Assembly: GCA_023229845.1 (NCBI GenBank) | Contig: JALNYK010000019.1 | Location: 1 to 62,080, forward strand | Reading direction: 5' to 3' | Origin: Gallionella sp. | GTDB taxonomy: Bacteria; Pseudomonadota; Gammaproteobacteria; Burkholderiales; Gallionellaceae | DNA length: 62,080 nt | Part shown: positions 54,296 to 62,080 of the stretch, piece by piece | Position numbering within the stretch: the stretch's first letter is position 1 | Layout of the letters: every line of letters begins with the position of its first letter | Position numbers and translations under genes: made by a program | Notes under the pieces: generated by a model | Database searches by the model: none | The model's input: the letters and a program-made list of their open reading frames with translations, nothing else | What the model was told of the DNA's origin: nothing

Positions 54296-54490
54296 TTATT
54301 TCTTGTTCATCGGGCAGGTGCTCATGCCGAACAGCGCATACCCCGGGCAGAACTTGAAAAGGCCGGTCAGCAGCACTACTACGCCGATATAGCCCCACAC
54401 CCCGATCATGCCGGTGGCTGCCAGACCGATCAGGACCAGGCCCGCGATAATGCGTGCAATGCTGTCGAAACCGCCTACGTTGATTTTCAT
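54296..54490 (-). CDS. DUF2892 small membrane protein
   Basis: A 64-residue protein with two membrane helices (IARIIAGLVLIGLAATGMIGV and GYIGVVVLLTGLFKFCPGYAL) and the family end CPGYALFGMSTCPMNKK. The N-terminal MKINVGGFDSIARI is typical of DUF2892 (the membrane part of YgaP-like proteins). Two Cys face the end of the second helix. ATG 54490 is preferred because CAGGAG precedes it. It lies between two haem-protein genes. Confidence 0.88.
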   Translation of the reverse strand: MKINVGGFDSIARIIAGLVLIGLAATGMIGVWGYIGVVVLLTGLFKFCPGYALFGMSTCPMNKK

Positions 54491-54535
54491 GATGATCTCC
54501 TGTTGTTGATGTTGCATGTGATTAATAAATCGGCT

Positions 54536-55003
54536 TTACGTTCCATCCGACTGCAGTTGCCACGAGGCATGGCAGGCGATGCAGCTGGACATTGTGTCGG
54601 TCAGCATGCCCATGATCTCGGGCGCCGGCTTGCCATTCTCCGCCGCGGCGGCGATGTCGTCCATGCGGTGGTGCACGCCCATACCCAGCTCCTTGAAGGG
54701 TAGCGGCAGTTTCGCCATCAGCGCCGGGTTCACGTCGGCCGCTGCGTTCATGCCGCCGGTACGGGCCGCCGCGGCGACCTGTTTCATGTCGTTGGCGCTG
54801 ACGCCCTGCAGGATGCCGTGAGTCGCGGTCAGCAGGCCGCGCATCTCGGTCAGCACCAGGTCGCGTTCGGCGACCTGCAGCACGACAGCCGTGCGGCCAT
54901 CGGTCCCGGCGGCGGTGCTGCCGCGCACGAAGAACCACGCGAAGGTCGCGACGGTGGCGACCCAGAGGGCGAGGGAGAACAGTGCGAGCTTGCTCAGTTT
55001 CAT
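54536..55003 (-). CDS. Membrane-anchored monohaem cytochrome c
   Basis: A 155-residue protein with an N-terminal signal or anchor (ALFSLALWVATVATFAWFFV), a helical body, and a single C-terminal haem motif CIACHASW (about residues 142-149). A haem near the C-terminus of a four-helix protein is the layout of cytochrome c prime-like proteins. The helices AERDLVLTEMRGLLTATHGILQG and MGVHHRMDDIAAAAENGKPA fit that picture. Partner and function unknown. First of the three-gene haem/DUF2892 run. Confidence 0.82.
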   Translation of the reverse strand: MKLSKLALFSLALWVATVATFAWFFVRGSTAAGTDGRTAVVLQVAERDLVLTEMRGLLTATHGILQGVSANDMKQVAAAARTGGMNAAADVNPALMAKLPLPFKELGMGVHHRMDDIAAAAENGKPAPEIMGMLTDTMSSCIACHASWQLQSDGT

Positions 55004-55322
55004 GGGTGATGTCCGGTGGCGACCGAATTTGATCGAGGCCGGATGTTAGGGGGAGAGGCGGGGGCTGTCTGTGAGAAAAGTCACAGAGTGAAGGGGGCGT
55101 CCATCAAGGCTATAGTTGCGACATTATTATCTGGACAAGGGGCGACGTGCCACATCGGCCACGACACCACCATCGCAGCAATCGTGGAAGAGGCAGCCAA
55201 GCCGCGCAGATATGGAACTGGAAACAACAAGGGCCGCGCGTGATGATCGTGTGGCCCTTGTTGGTTATCGCGGATATGCCAGCGGACGGAGTCTCCGCAC
55301 GGCATGCCGAAGTGTCGGATCG
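55004..55322. other. Intergenic region with a hairpin
   Basis: No gene is seen. The main structure is an 11-pair inverted repeat at 55225-55263. The rest probably holds the promoter of the cytochrome gene on the minus strand, which I could not pin down. Confidence 0.5.
55225..55263 (-). terminator. Possible terminator of the exported-protein gene
   Basis: CAACAAGGGCC and GGCCCTTGTTG form an 11-pair stem with a 17-base loop, about 60 bases after the stop of the minus-strand gene. The U tract is weak, so termination is only probable. Confidence 0.5.
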
Positions 55323-55781
55323 TTACTGCGTGTAGCTCGTCGTTGTCGTCGCCGGGGTTGTTGCCGGTGTTACCTGTGATTTCACAATGGCGTTTCCCTT
55401 ATAGGTCGCCATGTACATACACATGTCTACGTCCGGATGATCCGTGCTGGTGAAATATTTTCCGATATTCTCGCAAGCCGTCGAACTGAAATTTTTCCAG
55501 GTCATATAGGGCAGTACTGGAGCGAACGCAGTATTCGCGAATGTATTGTTCGGCTTTACCTTGTGCACATCATCGCAAGCCTGGTTGGCTTTGGCGCCGT
55601 TACCATTGTCAACCTTAACAATAATGCCTGCATAGCCGACAATTTCACCGGTTGAGTTCGGGATGGGGGCATACATGCCGCAAACCCGTTTTCCAGACTG
55701 TGCGTAGGCGCTGGTGGGCACAGCAAGAACGGCAGCCAGCATGGCTAAAACTACAGCATGATGTTGGAAAGAAATTTTCAT
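55323..55781 (-). CDS. Exported hypothetical protein with Thr-rich tail
   Basis: A 152-residue protein with a signal peptide (cut near TSAYA-QSGKRVCG). The mature part has four Cys (VCGMYAP, ACDDVHK, ACENIGK, MCMYMAT) that may form two disulphides, and ends in a low-complexity TPATTPATTTTSYTQ tail. I do not recognise the family. AAGGAG precedes the ATG. It stands alone between the cytochrome genes and the kinase gene. Confidence 0.7.
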   Translation of the reverse strand: MKISFQHHAVVLAMLAAVLAVPTSAYAQSGKRVCGMYAPIPNSTGEIVGYAGIIVKVDNGNGAKANQACDDVHKVKPNNTFANTAFAPVLPYMTWKNFSSTACENIGKYFTSTDHPDVDMCMYMATYKGNAIVKSQVTPATTPATTTTSYTQ

Positions 55782-56099
55782 GTTATCTCCTTATGGTTGG
55801 GGTTGTATTTGATCCATGACAAATGGGCACGGATTCAGAATAGTAGTCATCCACCCGGGCTCAGAACTGACATTTGCTGACATTGCGGCTGCCCCAAAGC
55901 CCAGCTTCAAAATCTTGTTCGGCATGATTCGGTAACGATCCCCGGCTCTTCTGGATTACACTTTTGCAACTCATTCCATTCCCCTGCACGTTCGATGCAA
56001 CAGAAACGTTGTGACTCGCGAATAGACTCCGCTCCTGCGCACCGAAGCAACGGAGCATATGGCTGTTGGTTCGACTGGTTGCGGAGACCCGCATCCGTG
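55782..56099. other. Divergent intergenic region, no feature identified
   Basis: No gene or RNA structure is evident in these 318 bases. The kinase frame is open back to an ATG at 55995, but that segment has no ribosome site and does not look like protein of this family. Confidence 0.4.
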
Positions 56100-57998
56100 A
56101 TGCTGCAGCGCGTTGTCTTCGGGCTGTTTCTGCTACTTTGCTGGCCGCTCGCAGGTATTTGCCAGGGATTGGCGCTGGAGAATATGGCGGTGCTGGTCGA
56201 TCCGGCCGGCACAGAAACCCTCGCGTCGGTCACATCGCAGGAAGCTGCCGGACGTTTCCGCCCCCTTGCCAATGGCCTGAATGCGGGCTACACCCGCAAG
56301 GTGCACTGGTTGCGCTTTACTGTGCGCGCACCCAGCGCAGGCGAGTGGTGGCTGGAGGTGCAGCCGCCTTTCCTCGATGACATCCGTTTGTATGAGCCGC
56401 TTCCGGGCAACTCAAGTCCCGCAGTTGAGTTTCGTGAGCGGCGCGGCGGCGATCATTTGCCTTTCGCGGAACGCGAGATTCCCTACCGCGCCTTTGTTGC
56501 CAGGCTGGCGCTTCCCGATACGCAGCCGCGCACCTTTTACTTGCGCGTGCAGACCAGCAGCGCGTCGATGACTTTTTTGCGCTTGTGGCGACCCGCCGAG
56601 TTCCAGCAGGCCGTCGGGCTGGAGTATGTCGTGCTGGGATTGTTTTACGGCCTGCTGACCGCCGTGCTGATCACCAATCTGATCCAGTGGCTTTGGCTAC
56701 GGGATACGCTCTATATTTATTTTTCGCTGTATGTGCTGGCGCTGATATTGCTGTTTTTCGGCGTCAACGGCTTTGCCGCGCAATTCCTGTTCGCCAACAA
56801 TCCCGATCTCGCCAGCCTGTGGCGCAAGGTTTTCCTGTTCCTGACCTTTTCGGCGGCAGCCCCTTTCTTCATGCGCATGTTGCGGGTGGATGCACGAAAG
56901 CCCTGGCTATTGGCGATATATCGACTGCAATTGGTGGTTCCTCTGCTGTTGCTGCCCCTGCTGTTTTCCGGCTATTTCACCGAAGCAGCACGGCTCCTGA
57001 TGGCCACGGTGCTCCCCATGGGGGGGCTTTGCCTCTGGCTGGGCTACGGCATTTGGCATCAAGGCAGGCGGGACGGCATGTATGTCGTGGCATCTCTGAC
57101 CATTACCTTGCTGGGAGCGGTGCTCGTCTCACTGTCCCTGCTTGGTCTGCTGCCCGGCGAACTATGGGCGCTGGACATCCGCCAGATCACCATGTTCGGC
57201 AGCATACTGGCGATGCATATCGCCGTCGCCACGCGCATCCGCGACACGGAGAGCGCGCACCGCGCCGCGCTGATCCGCGTTGAAGAAGAGGCGCGTGCGA
57301 AGAACGAGCATCGCCAGTTCATCGGCATGCTGACGCACGAGATATGCACGCCGCTGGCGGTCATCGATGGCGCAGTGCAGTCGCTGGAATATTTGCAGCA
57401 GCCTCGGAATGAAGAGGTTCAATTGCGCCATCGGCGCATCCGCAGTTCGGTGGGGCGCATCAATGGCCTGGTCAAACAGTTCCTCGCCAATGATCGCATC
57501 GACGATGCCAGGCTCTTCGTGCATCAGGCGCCGCTGGATGCGGCCGAACTCGCCCATCAGGCAGCGCAATCCTGCGCTGAAGGAAGATTGGAACGCATCA
57601 TCCTGAACACTCCCCCTGCCATTCTCTGCCGGGGCGATGCCGCGCTGGTGCAACTGGCGCTGAGCAATCTGCTGGATAACGCGCTCAAGTATTCGCCGTC
57701 GGACAGCGCGGTAGAGTTCCGCGTCGAGGCGCTGACCCATCAGGATGCCGCGGGCGTCGCATGGACGGTGGCGGATCATGGCTCAGGTATCGCAGCGGAA
57801 CAGCGCAAAGCGGTGTTTGACAAATATGTGCGTGGCGCAGACCACGGCAATGTGGCGGGAACCGGGCTGGGCCTGTACCTTGTGCGGCGTATCGCCGAAC
57901 TGCATGGCGGCAGCGTGGAAATTCTTGAGCGCGAAGGATGGGGGGCAGTCTTGCGTTTCTGGTTGCCGCAAAATGGAGAGGTCGCATGCTCAAAGTAG
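56100..57998 (+). CDS. 7TM-DISM sensor histidine kinase
   Basis: A 632-residue kinase with a signal peptide (LFLLLCWPLAGICQG), a periplasmic 7TMR-DISM extracellular domain (about residues 25-180; VHWLRFTVRAPSAGEWWLEVQ is the conserved core), seven membrane helices (about 185-400), and a transmitter: H-box FIGMLTHEICTPLAVIDG, N-box LSNLLDNALKYSP, G1 VADHGSGIAAE and G2 GTGLGLYLVRR. The family is thought to sense soluble, perhaps carbohydrate, ligands. ATG 56100 is preferred because it places the signal peptide first. Overlaps its response regulator by 13 bases. Confidence 0.9.
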   Translation: MLQRVVFGLFLLLCWPLAGICQGLALENMAVLVDPAGTETLASVTSQEAAGRFRPLANGLNAGYTRKVHWLRFTVRAPSAGEWWLEVQPPFLDDIRLYEPLPGNSSPAVEFRERRGGDHLPFAEREIPYRAFVARLALPDTQPRTFYLRVQTSSASMTFLRLWRPAEFQQAVGLEYVVLGLFYGLLTAVLITNLIQWLWLRDTLYIYFSLYVLALILLFFGVNGFAAQFLFANNPDLASLWRKVFLFLTFSAAAPFFMRMLRVDARKPWLLAIYRLQLVVPLLLLPLLFSGYFTEAARLLMATVLPMGGLCLWLGYGIWHQGRRDGMYVVASLTITLLGAVLVSLSLLGLLPGELWALDIRQITMFGSILAMHIAVATRIRDTESAHRAALIRVEEEARAKNEHRQFIGMLTHEICTPLAVIDGAVQSLEYLQQPRNEEVQLRHRRIRSSVGRINGLVKQFLANDRIDDARLFVHQAPLDAAELAHQAAQSCAEGRLERIILNTPPAILCRGDAALVQLALSNLLDNALKYSPSDSAVEFRVEALTHQDAAGVAWTVADHGSGIAAEQRKAVFDKYVRGADHGNVAGTGLGLYLVRRIAELHGGSVEILEREGWGAVLRFWLPQNGEVACSK

Positions 57999-58684
57999 TC
58001 ATGGTGGAAGACGATGCCGACCTGCTGGACGAGATGAGTTTCAATCTGCGCCAGCAGGGCTTTCAGATCACGCAGTGTGCGCATGGCAAGGAGTTTGATC
58101 GGGTGCTGCAAACCGAGCGCGTTGATGTGGTGGTGCTGGATATCGGCCTGCCCGGTGAAAGCGGCCTATCCATCGCCCGGCGTTTGCGCCGCAATTTGCC
58201 GCTGTGCGGCATCGTCATGCTGACTGGCCGCTCCGGCGTGACGGATCGCATACATGGCATGGAGGAAGGCGCGGACGCTTACCTGTCCAAGCCGGTGGAC
58301 ATGCGCGAGCTGGCGCTGGTGATACGTGCCGTCGCGCGGCGCGTGGCTCCCGCCGAAGTGGGCGACAGGGAGGGGCTGGTGTTGGTGGAACAGGATCAGG
58401 TTCTGCTGCTGGCCGATGGCTTGCGTGTGGATATGACACGTTTGGAGACGCTGCTGCTGTCGCGTTTGGCGCGCGCTACCGGCCAACAGGCAACACGTCA
58501 GCAACTGGTCGAGGCGCTGGGGGAAAACTACCGGGATTATGATCAGCGCCGCCTCGAAACCATCGTCAGCCGCCTGCGCCAGAAACTCACCCGTGCCGGC
58601 CTCGAAAGCGAAGCCCTGCGCGCGATACGTCAGACCGGGTACATCTTTACCGTCCCCCTCAGTGCTCGCGACAGCATTAGCTAA
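57986..58684 (+). CDS. OmpR/PhoB-type response regulator
   Basis: A 232-residue regulator. The receiver domain has the acidic pocket VEDDADLL, the phospho-Asp in VVVLDIGLPGESG (about residue 51), the conserved Thr (MLTGRSG) and Lys (LSKPVD). The C-terminal winged helix ends DQRRLETIVSRLRQKLTRAGLESEALRAIRQTGYIF, the OmpR DNA-recognition helix and wing. Its overlap with the kinase gene makes the pair a clear two-component system. Confidence 0.93.
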   Translation: MLKVVMVEDDADLLDEMSFNLRQQGFQITQCAHGKEFDRVLQTERVDVVVLDIGLPGESGLSIARRLRRNLPLCGIVMLTGRSGVTDRIHGMEEGADAYLSKPVDMRELALVIRAVARRVAPAEVGDREGLVLVEQDQVLLLADGLRVDMTRLETLLLSRLARATGQQATRQQLVEALGENYRDYDQRRLETIVSRLRQKLTRAGLESEALRAIRQTGYIFTVPLSARDSIS

Positions 58685-58740
58685 ACTCGATCTTCTGACT
58701 GATGGTGGCCGCTACATGACGGGAGACCGGTCATCAAAGG

Positions 58741-59406
58741 CTAAAGCGTGGCAAACCTTTGCAGTGCGGCGATGTCGAGCACCTCGATCTGCTCGCGGCC
58801 CAGCCTGATCCAGCCCTGTTCGGCGAAGTTCTTCAGCAGGCGGCTGACGATCTCGCGCACGCTGCCCAGTTCGTCGGCCAGCGCCTGGTGGGTGGTGTTG
58901 ATCGGACTCGGTTTGGCGGCCAGCAGCGCGGCGAGGCGCTGGTCCAGCTTCTGGAACGCGACCGCCGAGACCAGTTGCATCAGGTCGGTGAGGCGCTCGG
59001 AGAACAGCGCGAAGATGTAGTCGCGGAACGCTTCATGAGTCGCGATCAGCGCCTTGAACGTCGCGGGGGAGAGCACCGCCATGCGCGTATCGAATTCGGC
59101 GATGCCGCGCGCGTGGTAGGGCGAGTGTCCCAGCAGACAGCTGCTGGTGAGGATGCAGCTCTCGCCGGGTCCGACGCGATACAGCTGCAACTCGCGGCCG
59201 TTCGGCGAACTCTTGCTGACGCGGACGCTGCCGGAGAGCAGCAGCGGAAACCCTTGGCAGGGCTGGTCTTCGTCGAAGATCACCGTGCCAGCCGGGAGGT
59301 CCATCACATGCGCGGCGGACAGCAGCGCATCCAGCTCGGCGACAGGCATTTCGCACAGCATCGGGTAATGCTGCAGTAGGTGTTCCCGGGAGTCGCCGGT
59401 CAGCAT
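58741..59406 (-). CDS. Crp/Fnr family transcriptional regulator
   Basis: A 221-residue regulator with a cyclic-nucleotide-binding-type beta barrel (about residues 20-130; LPAGTVIFDEDQPCQGFPLLLSGSVRVS) and a C-terminal helix-turn-helix (TTHQALADELGSVREIVSRLLKNFAEQGWI). It lacks the N-terminal Cys cluster of FNR, so it is not an oxygen-sensing FNR; Cys18, Cys50 and Cys84 are scattered. Signal unknown. It faces the response regulator gene and may control the nearby haem-protein genes, which is only a guess. Confidence 0.88.
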   Translation of the reverse strand: MLTGDSREHLLQHYPMLCEMPVAELDALLSAAHVMDLPAGTVIFDEDQPCQGFPLLLSGSVRVSKSSPNGRELQLYRVGPGESCILTSSCLLGHSPYHARGIAEFDTRMAVLSPATFKALIATHEAFRDYIFALFSERLTDLMQLVSAVAFQKLDQRLAALLAAKPSPINTTHQALADELGSVREIVSRLLKNFAEQGWIRLGREQIEVLDIAALQRFATL

Positions 59407-59416
59407 GGGCGTCTGC

Positions 59417-60919
<1,503 letters not shown>

Positions 60920-60935
60920 GATGGTTCTCTTTGAA

Positions 60936-62040
60936 TTAAACGCCTTGCTTCAGGCTGGCCTCGATAAAGACGTCGAGGTCGCCGTCGAGCACCTTCTGCG
61001 TGTTGGCGATTTCGACGTTGGTGCGCAGGTCCTTGATGCGCGAATTGTCGAGCACGTAGCTGCGGATCTGGTGGCCCCAGCCGACGTCGGACTTGGTGTC
61101 TTCCAGCTTCTGCTGTTCGGCTTGACGCTTGCGCAGTTCCTCCTCGTACATGCGCGATTTCAGCATCGACATCGCCTCTGCGCGGTTCTTGTGCTGAGAG
61201 CGGTCGTTCTGGCACTGCACCACGATGCCGGTCGGGATGTGGGTGATGCGGATCGCCGAGTCGGTCTTGTTGATGTGCTGGCCGCCAGCGCCGGAAGCGC
61301 GGTAGGTATCCACGCGCAGGTCGGCCGGGTTGATGTCGATCTCGATGGAATCGTCCACTTCGGGATAGACGAACAGGCTGGCGAAGGAGGTGTGGCGGCC
61401 GCCCGAAGAATCGAAGGGCGACTTGCGCACGAGGCGGTGCACGCCGGTCTCGGTGCGCAGGAGGCCGTAGGCGTATTCGCCTTCGACCTTCAGCGAGGCG
61501 CTGCGGATGCCGGCCACGTCGCCGTCGGTTTCCTCCAGCACTTCGACCTTGAAGCCTTTGCGTTCGCAGTACCTGAGATATTGCCGCAGCAGCATCGAGG
61601 CCCAGTCGCAGGCCTCGGTGCCGCCCGCGCCGGCCTGAATGTCGATGAAGCAGTTGTTCGGGTCTGCCGGGTTGGAGAACATGCGGCGGAATTCCAGTTC
61701 CGCGACGCGCTTCTCGATGTCCTTAACATCGTCGGCGATGCTGAGCAGGCTGTCCTCGTCGTTTTCCTCGCGCGCCATCTCGAACAGTTCGCCGGAGTCG
61801 GCGAGGTTCTGCTGGATCTGGGTCAGGCCGAGCACCACGGCTTCCAGCGATTTGCGCTCGCGGCCCAAATCCTGAGCGCGCTTGGCGTCTTGCCAGATGG
61901 CGGGGTCTTCGCCGAGTTCGCAGACTTCTACCAGGCGTTCCTGCTTGGTATCGAAGTCAAAGATACCTCCGTAGTTCGGCGCTGCGCAGACTCAAGTCTT
62001 GCAACTGGTTGGAGATGGCGTTGAGTTGTTCGGCGTCCAT
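60936..62040 (-). CDS. prfB: Peptide chain release factor 2 (programmed +1 frameshift)
   Basis: RF2 releases the peptide at UGA and UAA. The gene is read as 27 codons from ATG 62040 to CTT (61962-61960), meets an in-frame TGA (61959-61957), and continues in the +1 frame from GAC at 61958 to the stop at 60936, giving 367 residues. The second part has the SPF stop-codon motif (KSPFDSSGG) and the GGQ motif GASGAGGQHINKTDSAIRI. The slip site is the canonical one, so this is autoregulation by RF2, not a broken gene. Confidence 0.97.
61955..61970 (-). promoter_or_regulatory. prfB recoding site (internal Shine-Dalgarno, CTT-TGA-C)
   Basis: The minus strand reads CGGAGG-TAT-CTT-TGA-C. The Shine-Dalgarno-like GGAGG is 3 bases before the slippery CTT and the stop is followed by C, the same layout as in E. 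coli prfB. Confidence 0.95.
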
Positions 62041-62074
62041 GATGTTGTCGCTTGCTGAAACGGAAAGGGGCGCG

Positions 62075-62080
62075 ATTATA
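62075..62080 (-). promoter_or_regulatory. -10 box of the prfB-lysS promoter (window edge)
   Basis: TATAAT is read on the minus strand at the very end of the window, 34 bases before the prfB ATG. The -35 box would lie outside the window. Confidence 0.55.

Noticed and set aside
58741..59406. FNR-type oxygen sensor
   Set aside because: The N-terminal Cys cluster required for the iron-sulphur cluster is absent, so only Crp/Fnr family is claimed.
60936..61868. prfB as a truncated or frameshifted pseudogene
   Set aside because: The in-frame TGA is the known RF2 recoding site, with the internal Shine-Dalgarno and CTT-TGA-C context intact.

Overview
The window is a GC-rich chromosomal segment of a betaproteobacterium. 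Gene order and protein character suit the Nitrosomonadales, with Gallionellaceae/Sideroxydans-like organisms my best guess; this is inferred from gene content, not from a database match. There is no prophage, insertion sequence, integrase or CRISPR array. Most of the window is core genome with small accessory patches.

Layout. 1-1.6 kb: the 5' part of grpE (minus strand, cut by the window edge) with a heat-shock-type promoter, then a TacA/TacT-like DUF1778-GNAT toxin-antitoxin pair with an operator-like dyad over its -35 box. 1.6-12.4 kb: an MFS transporter, then hfq-hflX-hflK-hflC-DUF2065-hisZ-purA, a tRNA-Leu(CAG), and rnr-rlmB. This is the enterobacterial hfq...rlmB order with hisZ inserted and a tRNA where nsrR sits in E. 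coli. 12.4-14.8 kb: a small unknown gene, then recO-pdxJ-acpS overlapping head to tail. 14.8-16.1 kb: two small accessory genes and an AT-rich gap with 12-bp tandem repeats. 16.1-22.9 kb: nagZ, zipA-ligA, a MITE-like repeat pair, then galU-HGPRT-mtnP, the last two forming a plausible hypoxanthine salvage pair. 23-26 kb: a prepilin with a sigma-54 promoter, an HDLKN-type histidine kinase and def.

26-36.8 kb: a Tat-exported Cys-rich copper storage protein (Csp1-like, 13 Cys), an unknown protein, an HDOD protein, fumC, a complete AmmeMemoRadiSam operon (amrB-amrA-amrS), a BrnT/BrnA toxin-antitoxin pair, a hemerythrin and an enlarged aconitase. 37-45.5 kb: three paralogous GGDEF-EAL proteins with different sensor halves (MHYT-PAS-PAS; a shortened PhnD-like periplasmic domain plus PAS; a periplasmic helical domain plus HAMP), separated by a periplasmic histidine phosphatase. 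45.5-51 kb: an FGGY kinase, a UPF0149/SEC-C protein, a YjfB-like protein, minCDE and two unknown genes. 51-59.4 kb: a CopA-type copper ATPase, a DUF3365 haem protein, a DUF2892 protein, a small cytochrome c, an exported unknown, a 7TM-DISM kinase with its response regulator, and a Crp/Fnr regulator. 59.4-62.1 kb: lysS and prfB, the latter with the +1 programmed frameshift site.

The most unusual structural signal is a dispersed palindromic repeat with four copies in the window. Two nearly full copies of about 118 bp sit just before the copper-storage gene and the third GGDEF-EAL gene. Two shorter copies lie inside the AmrB and CopA coding sequences and are translated in the same frame, so two unrelated proteins carry the same peptide (NPLPQAGEEA). 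Two loci handle copper: Csp1-like storage at 26.2 kb and the CopA ATPase at 51-53 kb.
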